From the NCBI RefSeq assembly GCF_947498635.1, contig NZ_CANMKV010000044.1, forward strand, positions 1 through 32,611: a stretch of 32,611 bases of DNA, in the 5' to 3' direction. This DNA is from an uncultured Microbulbifer sp. GTDB taxonomy: Bacteria; Pseudomonadota; Gammaproteobacteria; Pseudomonadales; Cellvibrionaceae. The translations under genes were made by a program, and so were the position numbers. Shown piece after piece: positions 26,358 to 32,611 of this stretch. The notes below the pieces were generated by a model. That model was not told where the DNA came from. It saw only the letters and a list, made by a program, of their open reading frames with translations, and searched no databases. The stretch's first letter is position 1; the number at the start of each line of letters is the position of its first letter.

Positions 26358-27025
26358 TCTATCGTGCGGCAATATTTGATCTGGACGGTGTTATCGCCGA
26401 TACCGCGCGGCTGCATTTGGCGGCCTGGCAGCAGCTGGCCGAAGAGCTCAAACTTCCCTGGCCAGAGGATACCGAAGAAAGACTAAAAGGGCTGGAGCGC
26501 ATGGCCTCACTGGAAGTCATCTTGGGAGAGCAAGGCCGTAAATTCAGTAAAAAGGAAAAACACTCGCTCGCCTCACGCAAGAATAAACGCTATCAGGCGC
26601 TGATCCGCAGCCTTTCCCCAAGAGACCTCCTGCCAGGAGCCAGGGAGCTTATGGATTGGCTAAACAAAAGTGAAATCCCTATTGCCCTGGCCTCTGCGAG
26701 TAAAAATGCACCGGCCGTTTTGCACGCTTTGGGAATCTCTAACTATTTTTCATTTATTGCAGATCCTGAGCAATCAGCCCCCAAACCCTCTGCAGATATT
26801 TTTCTCGCTGCGGCCCATGGCTTACAAGTTGAACCAGACCTCTGTGTGGCCTTTGAAGATGCTTGTGCCGGTATAGCTGCGATCAAAGCAGCCGAGGGAA
26901 TGACCGCTATCGGCGTAGGCTGTAAAAGTGCGCTGGGTAGCGCAGACTATATTGTTAGCAGCCTAGAAGAATTTGCCCCCAAAGACTTCTTTCTCTCTGC
27001 GATTAAAGCCGCGGCCATTCGTTAG
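26354..27025 (+). CDS. pgmB: beta-phosphoglucomutase
   Basis: 223 residues starting at a GTG that overlaps the GH65 stop codon by four bases (GTGA). HAD-superfamily motifs are clear: FDLDGVIADT (nucleophile Asp9, acid/base Asp11), the LKGLERMASLEVIL cap segment typical of beta-PGM, ASASKN (motif II), KPSADIFLAAA (motif III Lys) and FEDACAGIAAIKAAE (motif IV acidic pair). It converts beta-glucose 1-phosphate from the phosphorylase to glucose 6-phosphate, so the two genes form one catabolic pair. The length is normal. Phosphatase relatives are less likely given the cap motif and context. Confidence 0.93.
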   Translation: MIYRAAIFDLDGVIADTARLHLAAWQQLAEELKLPWPEDTEERLKGLERMASLEVILGEQGRKFSKKEKHSLASRKNKRYQALIRSLSPRDLLPGARELMDWLNKSEIPIALASASKNAPAVLHALGISNYFSFIADPEQSAPKPSADIFLAAAHGLQVEPDLCVAFEDACAGIAAIKAAEGMTAIGVGCKSALGSADYIVSSLEEFAPKDFFLSAIKAAAIR

Positions 27026-27047
27026 AGTTACGGCTGGCAAATATACG

Positions 27048-27082
27048 GGCTAAATAGTAGGCACTTCACCTACTATTTAGCC
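27048..27082. terminator. 14-bp perfect hairpin after pgmB
   Basis: GGCTAAATAGTAGG (27048-27061) and CCTACTATTTAGCC (27069-27082) pair perfectly around a 7-base loop, 22 bp after the pgmB stop. There is no T-tract on either side, so it may be an RNA-stabilising or bidirectional stop structure rather than a classical intrinsic terminator. Confidence 0.6.
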
Positions 27083-27180
27083 TGCCAATGATGTATCCAT
27101 GAATGAAAATAGCTCCACACCCCAATCCAGGAATAATTGCCCTTCAAGCAAGCCTCTCACACCAAGCTTTCACCCAACAC

Positions 27181-27465
27181 TTAACGAGCACTAAGGTTTC
27201 GGCCAAAAATACACCCAAAAACCAAATGCGAAAGAAGTAAAAAAGATACCCACCAAGAGGCCGGGAATAGATCCATCCACACAGCATAAACTGCATAAAA
27301 ATGAACCAGCATCAGCAAGTACCAACAACCGAAGCCCAAGTAACCGAGCAATTTGCCCTGCGCCCGGGCAAAATTAGCAACCCCGAGCCCCCACGCAAAG
27401 AAAACCCAAATTAATGACCAGCCAAAAATTAGTGTGAAAAGTCTATTTACCCCTATATTGATCAT
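27181..27465 (-). CDS. small integral membrane protein, unknown function
   Basis: About 94 residues from ATG 27465. That start is set by a strong GGAGG 9 bp upstream, whereas ATG 27471 would sit only 3 bp from it. Three hydrophobic segments are evident: LFTLIFGWSLIWVFFAWGLG, LGYLGFGCWYLLMLVHFYAVY and WWVSFLLLSHLVFGCIFG. The protein is Trp/Phe-rich with positive ends. I do not recognise the family. It is convergent with pgmB, from which the hairpin at 27048 separates it. Confidence 0.6.
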   Translation of the reverse strand: MINIGVNRLFTLIFGWSLIWVFFAWGLGVANFARAQGKLLGYLGFGCWYLLMLVHFYAVYAVWMDLFPASWWVSFLLLSHLVFGCIFGRNLSAR

Positions 27466-27695
27466 ACCCATCCGCCTCCTAGATACCTACATCGAACAAC
27501 TTCAAACTGACCGTTAAGCTTCTACATACTTCAAGAATCAGCCTCTGATCAAACACCTCATCTGGTGACACTGATGTGAAGGCATGGCCTCCACTTCGAA
27601 TCAACAGAAATAGGAATCAGGGTTGATCTAGTCAGAGTGCCCCAAAAAAATTCACACGGTGAATCATTGAGAAGCCTCCATATATCTGCATACAA

Positions 27696-28103
27696 TCAAG
27701 AATAGAGGACCAGTTGGGTACAGCGAAATAAAGCCAGTTTCTTTCCGGTCGCATGACAAAACACGGAAGCATCCCAGACCTGAGTGGTACGCCCCAAATG
27801 GACTGACTCTGCATTACACAGAACAATGCCATCGCGTACCGTTCCAAGGTGGTTGGATTTAAGCTCAATAGTTGTAAAACCTGTGGCTCTTTCTGGTAAA
27901 TTTGCCATGCACCCGACCCCACAAGCTGTATCGGCTAAAGACACCATACTACCCGCATGCAAATAACCATTGGGCGCCAAGTGAGATTCTGTAACAATCA
28001 TTTTGGCCTGCACTTCACCTGCAGCTACTTTGACAAGTTTAATACCAATAAGCTCAGGGAATTTTCCAGTACAAAGCGTATTGTAAAAATTATGATCTTT
28101 CAT
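27696..28103 (-). CDS. PaaI-type hotdog thioesterase
   Basis: About 135 residues from ATG 28103 (GGGA 6 bp upstream; in-frame ATGs at 28109 and 28115 are possible). The hotdog core helix motif NGYLHAGSMVSLADTACG near residue 45, with the Asn/His/Gly and Asp of PaaI/YigI-like acyl-CoA thioesterases, is followed by GFTTIELKSNHLG and GRTTQVWDASVFCHATGK. These enzymes hydrolyse acyl- or aromatic-CoA thioesters as homotetramers in the cytoplasm. The length is normal. The substrate is not predictable. Confidence 0.85.
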   Translation of the reverse strand: MKDHNFYNTLCTGKFPELIGIKLVKVAAGEVQAKMIVTESHLAPNGYLHAGSMVSLADTACGVGCMANLPERATGFTTIELKSNHLGTVRDGIVLCNAESVHLGRTTQVWDASVFCHATGKKLALFRCTQLVLYS

Positions 28104-28156
28104 CCACATTCCCATCCAGCTTTAAGCAGTTCGCCCAATCTCTATTCTGAATCAAT

Positions 28157-29175
28157 TCAATGAGAATCTGCTAATAATTGAGCTAAAGATTCCCCTACGA
28201 GCTTTTCTACTACATTTGCCACCTTAGGGGCACACAAGGCATCTTTACAGGGGCCTGCGTATTGGGGATCATGCATAATCACATGGATTAAGGCCAGCTT
28301 TGGTCTCCAGCCCGCTTTTATAAAAGCTGTTTCTAACCCATCGATATGAACGCCACCCTCCACGGTCTCGATGCCATTCACCCAGGATTTATACTCGGTG
28401 GAGTCAAAACACCCCAATGCAGCTACCTGTATTTGAACCCCGCTATCAGCACCCTCATAATAAAACTGACGCGGCACTCCCAGGGGGTAGCCTGCTGAAG
28501 AGGTGAATATCTTACAAAGGCTAAATCCAGTAAACCGCGTTCGGTTAAGAAGCGCTCCTCCTGAAATTCAATAGTCAGCCCAGGATAAAAATGCACAAGC
28601 TCAAAAAGCGTTTTTCGCAACGCTGGCATATCCGGTAGTGAGGTTTGAAACAGCTCTCTGTCGACAACTAATTCCAGCTCAGTTCCTTTATCCGACACCA
28701 TAAATTCGGCTTCACACGCTGACCGAACTTGGCCCCCACCAAATGATTGCCGGTAAACCCTATGACCGTCTGAGCTTTTTACCTTAATGTACTCAGAAGC
28801 CGCATTGACTACCGCCAAACCAAGCCCCCCAGCAAGAATGTGTATATGCGGAGCGTGGTGGTCAGCAGTGGGTAAATTGTGCCGATACAGACAGTAAAAC
28901 TCTACCAAATTCGAGCATTCTTCAATGGGAGCATTTACATCAAAGGGAAATCCTCGCCCATCATCCGATACCTTTATGATTGATCCATCAATCACCACCT
29001 TAATTTTTGTTGCATGCCCCATTAGGTATTGATCGATCGCGTTGGCGATCAGCTCATAAATTGCATTATTGATTGCAAGGGAACCAATACCACCAAAGTA
29101 CATTGCCGGTCGCTTTCTCACGGAATCCAATAAAGGAAAATATCTTAAATCCTCAGACTTCCCTTCAGCCGACAT
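28157..29175 (-). pseudogene. GyrB-like GHKL ATPase without TOPRIM domain, frameshifted
   Basis: From ATG 29175 (AAGGA 7 bp upstream) the frame encodes a GyrB/ParE-type ATPase head. It shows SVRKRPAMYFGGIGSLA (18-34), YELIANAIDQY (N-box Glu41, Asn45), SDDGRGFP (70-77), LAGGLGLAVVNAAS (G2 box) and KGTELEL (G3). A transducer-like domain follows. At a C5 run near 28485 the frame slips. The remaining 106 codons (to 28157) continue the transducer up to IHVIMHDPQYAGPCKDAL, resembling the DPQFEGQTK region of GyrB. Restored, it is only about 339 residues, ending before the TOPRIM and DNA-cleavage parts. It may be a stand-alone regulator-type ATPase. One missing C would repair it, so sequencing error is possible. 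Confidence 0.8.
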
Positions 29176-29283
29176 AAAACGTCCTTCACACTTATTTATA
29201 TAATAAGGGTTTCTTATCTCCAGGAATTTAAATTGACCCCAATATAAGAAAATCCTGAATAGCATTCGCTCTATCAATAAAAT

Positions 29284-29598
29284 CTATGGGCAGACCGAGT
29301 CCTGGCATGAAAAATTGGCGGGTATAGAGTAAAGCCCTACAAATACCGACAGCCACCAAAGGCAGTACAACCCGAATCCAGAGAATAACAGAAACGCGAC
29401 AACAATTAAGAACAAGGGTGCCACGCCCTCATTTATATAGAAAAACCAAAAATTGATATGGCAAATCCAGCAAGAAAGTACAATGTACTTGGTACCACAA
29501 GCAGCAAAGCGGCCACTATCACAACAACAGTAGCCAGGGTGCTTGACCTCTACCTTCCCCCACAGCCTAAAAACCCTTTCTATGAGAGCACAGGTCAA
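29284..29598 (-). CDS. doubtful small Cys-rich membrane ORF
   Basis: 104 codons from a TTG with no ribosome-binding site and no internal Met. The N-terminal half holds a CCC cluster and CWIC (CxxC); the C-terminal half has two hydrophobic segments (LFLIVVAFLLFSGFGLYCLWW). This could be a small zinc-ribbon membrane protein whose true start is not visible, or a non-coding open frame. It lies between ppnN and the GyrB-like gene, on the same strand as both. Confidence 0.3.
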   Translation of the reverse strand: MTCALIERVFRLWGKVEVKHPGYCCCDSGRFAACGTKYIVLSCWICHINFWFFYINEGVAPLFLIVVAFLLFSGFGLYCLWWLSVFVGLYSIPANFSCQDSVCP

Positions 29599-29657
29599 TA
29601 AATCAGGAAAACAAATACATGATTAGCACAGCCATTTATACTTGGTACTCCATACCA

Positions 29658-31031
29658 TTATTCAGAAACCACTCGATAACAAGGGATATACTCCTTGCCT
29701 GGAAGCTTCATTCTCTGCTGCTTGACAAAAGACTCTAACATAATATCGATACTGTTTATTATGCCTGGATCACCACGCAATTCATACGGTCCATTTTTCT
29801 CCACCAAACGGATTCCTTCATCTTTTACATTGCCAGATACAATTCCGGAAAATGCCCGCCTTAGGTTAGCCGCCAGTTGGTAGGGCTTTTGATTTTTATG
29901 CAATTCAAGATTCAGCATATTTTCATGGCTCGGCATAAATGGCTGCTGAAACTCTTGTGCCACCTTCAACTTCCAATTGAAATAATAGGCATCACCTGTC
30001 TCCTTACGATGAGACTTAACCTCTCGAATACCTTCCGCCATTTGCCTGGCGACCTCCTCAGGATTATCAATAATGATTTGATACCTTGACCTCGCCTCCT
30101 CCCCTAAAGTGGAAGCAATAAACTCATCAATACGTACAAAATAATCTGCAGCGCTAGCCGGCCCAGTAAAAATAACGGGAAAAGGTTGATCCTTGTTATC
30201 CTCATGCAAGAGTATACCCAATAGGTAGATTATCTCCTCGGCGGTGCCAGCTCCGCCCGGAAAAACAATAATCCCATGGCCTGTGCGCACAAAAGCCTCT
30301 AGCCTTTTTTCTATATCCGGCATGATGACAAGCTGGTTGACAATTGCATTCGGCGCTTCTGCGGCAATGATTCCCGGCTCAGAAACCCCAAGGTATTGGC
30401 CGTGCCTGTCACGCTGCTTGGCATGACCGATTGTAGCCCCTTTCATTGGGCCTTTCATCGCTCCAGGGCCACATCCGGTACAAATATCTAGATATCGCAG
30501 CGCCAGCTCGTAACCTACTTGTTTGGTGTAATCGTATTCCTCTGACGAAATGGAATGCCCTCCCCAACACACCACCAACCTAGGTGCGCGTACCCGATCG
30601 AAAGTGCCGGCATTGCGTAAAATATGAAAGACAGCATCAGTAATCCCCTGAGAAGAGGTTAAGTCATGTAGTTGACTACCTGTGATTTCACTGTTCACAT
30701 AAATAATGTCACGAAGTACTGCGAATAAATGTTCTGCAATACCACCAATAATTTTACCGTCCACAAACGCGCTGACCGGGGCACTTTTGAGTTGCAACTT
30801 GACACTGCGCTCGGTTGGAACAACCGAGATATCAAAGTTGGAATAGGTTTCTAAAAGCTCTTTTCCATCGTCCATATAACCGCCGCTATTCAGCACCGCC
30901 AGCGAACAGTTGCGAAAGGTTTGGTATTGAGAGCCGCGGCTTTCATGGCTGAGTTTATTAATTTCATACTTGGACAGGATATCAAACTGCCCTGTTGGTG
31001 CGATTTGTGCGTCAATTAGATCCGTAGACAT
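29658..31031 (-). CDS. ppnN: PpnN, pyrimidine/purine nucleotide 5'-monophosphate nucleosidase
   Basis: 457 residues, matching E. coli PpnN (YgdH) throughout. The N-terminal domain has LYQ-type QTFRNCSLAVLNSGG and FVDGKIIGG. The central LOG/Rossmann domain has VCWGGHSI, CTGCGPGAMKGPMKGA, IIAAEAPNAIVN and the nucleotide-binding FPGGAGTAEE. The C-terminal regulatory domain has SHENMLNLELH, LRRAFSGIVSGNVK and KLPGKEYIPCY. It hydrolyses nucleoside monophosphates to the base and ribose 5-phosphate; in E. coli it responds to (p)ppGpp. AGAGGA lies just upstream of ATG 31031. A housekeeping gene, it probably marks the edge of the accessory region. Confidence 0.96.
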   Translation of the reverse strand: MSTDLIDAQIAPTGQFDILSKYEINKLSHESRGSQYQTFRNCSLAVLNSGGYMDDGKELLETYSNFDISVVPTERSVKLQLKSAPVSAFVDGKIIGGIAEHLFAVLRDIIYVNSEITGSQLHDLTSSQGITDAVFHILRNAGTFDRVRAPRLVVCWGGHSISSEEYDYTKQVGYELALRYLDICTGCGPGAMKGPMKGATIGHAKQRDRHGQYLGVSEPGIIAAEAPNAIVNQLVIMPDIEKRLEAFVRTGHGIIVFPGGAGTAEEIIYLLGILLHEDNKDQPFPVIFTGPASAADYFVRIDEFIASTLGEEARSRYQIIIDNPEEVARQMAEGIREVKSHRKETGDAYYFNWKLKVAQEFQQPFMPSHENMLNLELHKNQKPYQLAANLRRAFSGIVSGNVKDEGIRLVEKNGPYELRGDPGIINSIDIMLESFVKQQRMKLPGKEYIPCYRVVSE

Positions 31032-31611
31032 ATAATCCTCTTATAAGACTGAGAGCCCCCCCAGCTCATAAAATACTTTCCAGGGACTATTAAAGTGTAA
31101 TCTAAGTTTCTGATTTGACTAGCTTTTTAATTTACTTTTGGAGAGCCCATTCAATAGCGGAAAATAATTGATGTAAAATTGATCAATTCGGGAGGGATCA
31201 AGAGGCTGAATAGAACACCAAAATGCTCCCACTCGAACTCAAGACGTGAAGAGCATTTAATTAGCTTAAATTGCGACTTTTAACCTTAAAAACTCAAGCG
31301 GCGTCTGTTAAAAACGGCGGAAGAAAATACATTACCCGAGGAACATTATAAGACACAGAAATTTATTGAGAATATCGAGAATGTTCTTACAGCCTGCCTG
31401 TAATAAAAGTCATTTTTACGTCTATCCGAATGTATAGAGGTAGTCTAGATACACGGGCTCGATAGTTCTGACTTGATCTGACAACGGCCGCTTCCAAGCC
31501 TTACCCTGCCCGGTCAAGTCAAGTCAAGTCAAGTCAAGTCAAGTCAAGTCAAGTCAAGTCAAAACCAGTACAAATCCAAGAGTGAACTGTCTTCAATAGG
31601 TCATCAAAAAC
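31032..31611. other. intergenic region with a pentanucleotide tandem repeat
   Basis: About 580 bp between ppnN and the hydrolase, both on the minus strand. Apart from the GTCAA array I see no gene. The part near 31032-31100 should hold the ppnN promoter. The array lies 50 bp downstream of the hydrolase stop codon. Confidence 0.5.
31513..31562. repeat. (GTCAA)10 simple tandem repeat
   Basis: Ten perfect head-to-tail copies of GTCAA, preceded by CCCG and followed by AACC. This is a microsatellite type prone to copy-number change by slippage. It lies outside any gene, so phase variation of a protein is not indicated. Confidence 0.95.
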
Positions 31612-32445
31612 CTATTCAACTTTAGATAAAAGTTGATCCAGCTCTTCAAGTACAATCCACGGATCAGTTCCATCGTACAGATGCGAGGAGTATTTCATAA
31701 TGACATGCTTAGCGTTCTCACTAATCTTGGAGAGTTCAATTTGCGATTGATCCCAAGTTCTGTTGTAAGCATCCACATCTGCGTAACTCATTTTAGTCTG
31801 ACGGATTGCAGTATGTGGCAGCCCTCTACTCATCACCGTAATTGGAATTTCCTTCTTTAATTCATAACGCTCTGGCTTTGATGCGGACTCTTTGAAATCC
31901 TCAAAGGAGTGCTTTTCCTTTTCCCACGCCATAATCCATTGCATTGTTGCCCAACCCTCCTTGGATAGTGAAGACCTCAAGTTACCGTACCAAGACTCAT
32001 GTGCTGCATCCACAAATAGAAGGGCAGAGACGCTATTGGGGTTTTCACTCGCGAATGCCCTTGCCACTAAACCACCAAATGAGTGGGCCACAAGAACTAC
32101 GGAGTCCCATTCTTTAAACTCCACGAACGCCTTGAGTTCAGCAGAAAGATCATCCATCGATCTAACTCCTCGAACTGCATGCTCACTTTTTCCAGCTCCA
32201 GGTCGATCGTAGATACAGAGTATAAAATCATCAGAAGAGAATTTATGAAAGGTATTCTTATAGGTGCTGTGCGCATCTAACCCCATACCTGAAACCATCA
32301 ATATCACTTTTTTACCCTCACCCTCCTCTTTGCAGAGATAGGAGATTGTATTGCCTCCAATGTTAACAAGTTTATATTTATGCTCATCTTGCGCCCAAAC
32401 TGAGCAACAAAGAATGCCTAATAAAAATGCGGTGTAAATTTTCAT
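31612..32445 (-). CDS. secreted alpha/beta-hydrolase
   Basis: About 277 residues from ATG 32445, chosen because AAGG lies 6 bp upstream and the signal peptide (MKIYTAFLLGILCCSVWA, cut before QDE) then starts directly. The alpha/beta-hydrolase fold shows VILMVSGMGLDAH (oxyanion region, unusual SGMG in place of HG), YDRPGAGKSE, the nucleophile elbow VLVAHSFGGL (Ser of GxSxG-type AHSFGG) and YSSHLYDGTDPWIV with the likely catalytic His. It should act in the periplasm on an ester or similar substrate. The catalytic Asp is not obvious. The length is usual for the family. Confidence 0.87.
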   Translation of the reverse strand: MKIYTAFLLGILCCSVWAQDEHKYKLVNIGGNTISYLCKEEGEGKKVILMVSGMGLDAHSTYKNTFHKFSSDDFILCIYDRPGAGKSEHAVRGVRSMDDLSAELKAFVEFKEWDSVVLVAHSFGGLVARAFASENPNSVSALLFVDAAHESWYGNLRSSLSKEGWATMQWIMAWEKEKHSFEDFKESASKPERYELKKEIPITVMSRGLPHTAIRQTKMSYADVDAYNRTWDQSQIELSKISENAKHVIMKYSSHLYDGTDPWIVLEELDQLLSKVE

Positions 32446-32557
32446 AATCATCCTTGGAACCTGCATTCAACTCTGAAGTGCATCAGTTAATCACCTGGAA
32501 AAGAACGGTCAGCTGAAGGTAATATCTGCTGCTGCTTCTCCGCCAAGAGATTAAGTG
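32446..32557. promoter_or_regulatory. divergent spacer before the IS30-type transposase
   Basis: This 112-bp spacer separates the minus-strand hydrolase from the plus-strand transposase start. The outer end of the insertion sequence should lie here, but the matching terminal repeat is outside the window, so the boundary cannot be fixed. Confidence 0.35.
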
Positions 32558-32611
32558 ATGACAGAAGGCTACCGACAGCTGACCGAAGAGCAACGATGCC
32601 AGATTTGGGCA
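32558..32611 (+). mobile_element. start of an IS30-family transposase, cut by window end
   Basis: The first 18 codons read MTEGYRQLTEEQRCQIWA, which matches the conserved N-terminal helix-turn-helix start of IS30 transposases (typically YRQLTEEQRYQI). The rest of the gene lies beyond the window, so its integrity is unknown. Confidence 0.65.

Noticed and set aside
27632..27922. 96-codon minus-strand open frame
   Set aside because: It overlaps the PaaI thioesterase in another frame; the thioesterase has clear motifs and this has none.
28470..28490. Programmed frameshift in the GyrB-like gene
   Set aside because: There is no classical slippery heptamer with a downstream structure that I can identify; a one-base loss in the C run is simpler.
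31513..31562. CRISPR-like repetition
   Set aside because: The five-base units are contiguous with no spacers; it is a simple tandem repeat.

Overview
This window reads as an accessory stretch of a gram-negative, probably marine, gammaproteobacterial chromosome. A relative of Microbulbifer or another Cellvibrionales member fits, but that is inferred from gene content only. The supporting genes are a full-length E. coli-type PpnN, a LacI/MFS/GH65/beta-phosphoglucomutase sugar locus, a secreted DUF3604 protein with a parvulin and HupE, and IS256/IS30 elements. No rRNA, tRNA or CRISPR array was seen. By eye, the sugar locus at about 21.2-27.0 kb is clearly richer in G+C than the AT-rich remainder.

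Layout. (1) 0.2-5.4 kb: an AraC-type regulator diverges from a three-gene run (secreted DUF3604 protein, membrane-anchored parvulin, HupE/UreJ-like membrane protein). (2) 5.5-6.8 kb: a badly decayed IS256-family element. (3) 7.2-8.8 kb: an unrecognised 285-residue protein and a small P-loop kinase-like protein. (4) 9.0-20.8 kb: a region built around repeated DHA2-type 14-TM drug/metabolite exporters. Two are intact (10.8-12.2 and 19.4-20.8 kb), one is broken by a stop codon and a homopolymer frameshift (9.0-10.4 kb), and one is only a C-terminal scrap (15.7-15.9 kb). Between them lie an amidohydrolase, a UDP-glucuronate decarboxylase-like epimerase, a glycerophosphodiesterase-like protein and a tight minus-strand operon. 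That operon encodes a SABATH-type methyltransferase, a Leu/Phe/Val-dehydrogenase-like enzyme and a sarcosine-oxidase-like flavoenzyme. It is the best candidate for an undescribed pathway: a small amino-acid- or keto-acid-derived metabolite with its own exporter.

(5) 21.2-27.0 kb: a LacI-family repressor, an MFS sugar transporter, a GH65 disaccharide phosphorylase and beta-phosphoglucomutase. The transporter and the phosphorylase diverge from a control region holding two copies of a TGCAATCG(A/T)TTGCA palindrome, one nested inside a larger 44-bp inverted repeat. The expected pathway is import of an alpha-glucodisaccharide, phosphorolysis to beta-glucose 1-phosphate plus glucose, and isomerisation to glucose 6-phosphate. 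(6) 27.2-32.6 kb: a small membrane protein, a PaaI-type thioesterase, a GyrB-like ATPase without a TOPRIM domain (frameshifted), a doubtful small membrane ORF, PpnN, ten tandem GTCAA repeats, a secreted alpha/beta hydrolase, and the first 18 codons of an IS30-type transposase cut by the window edge.
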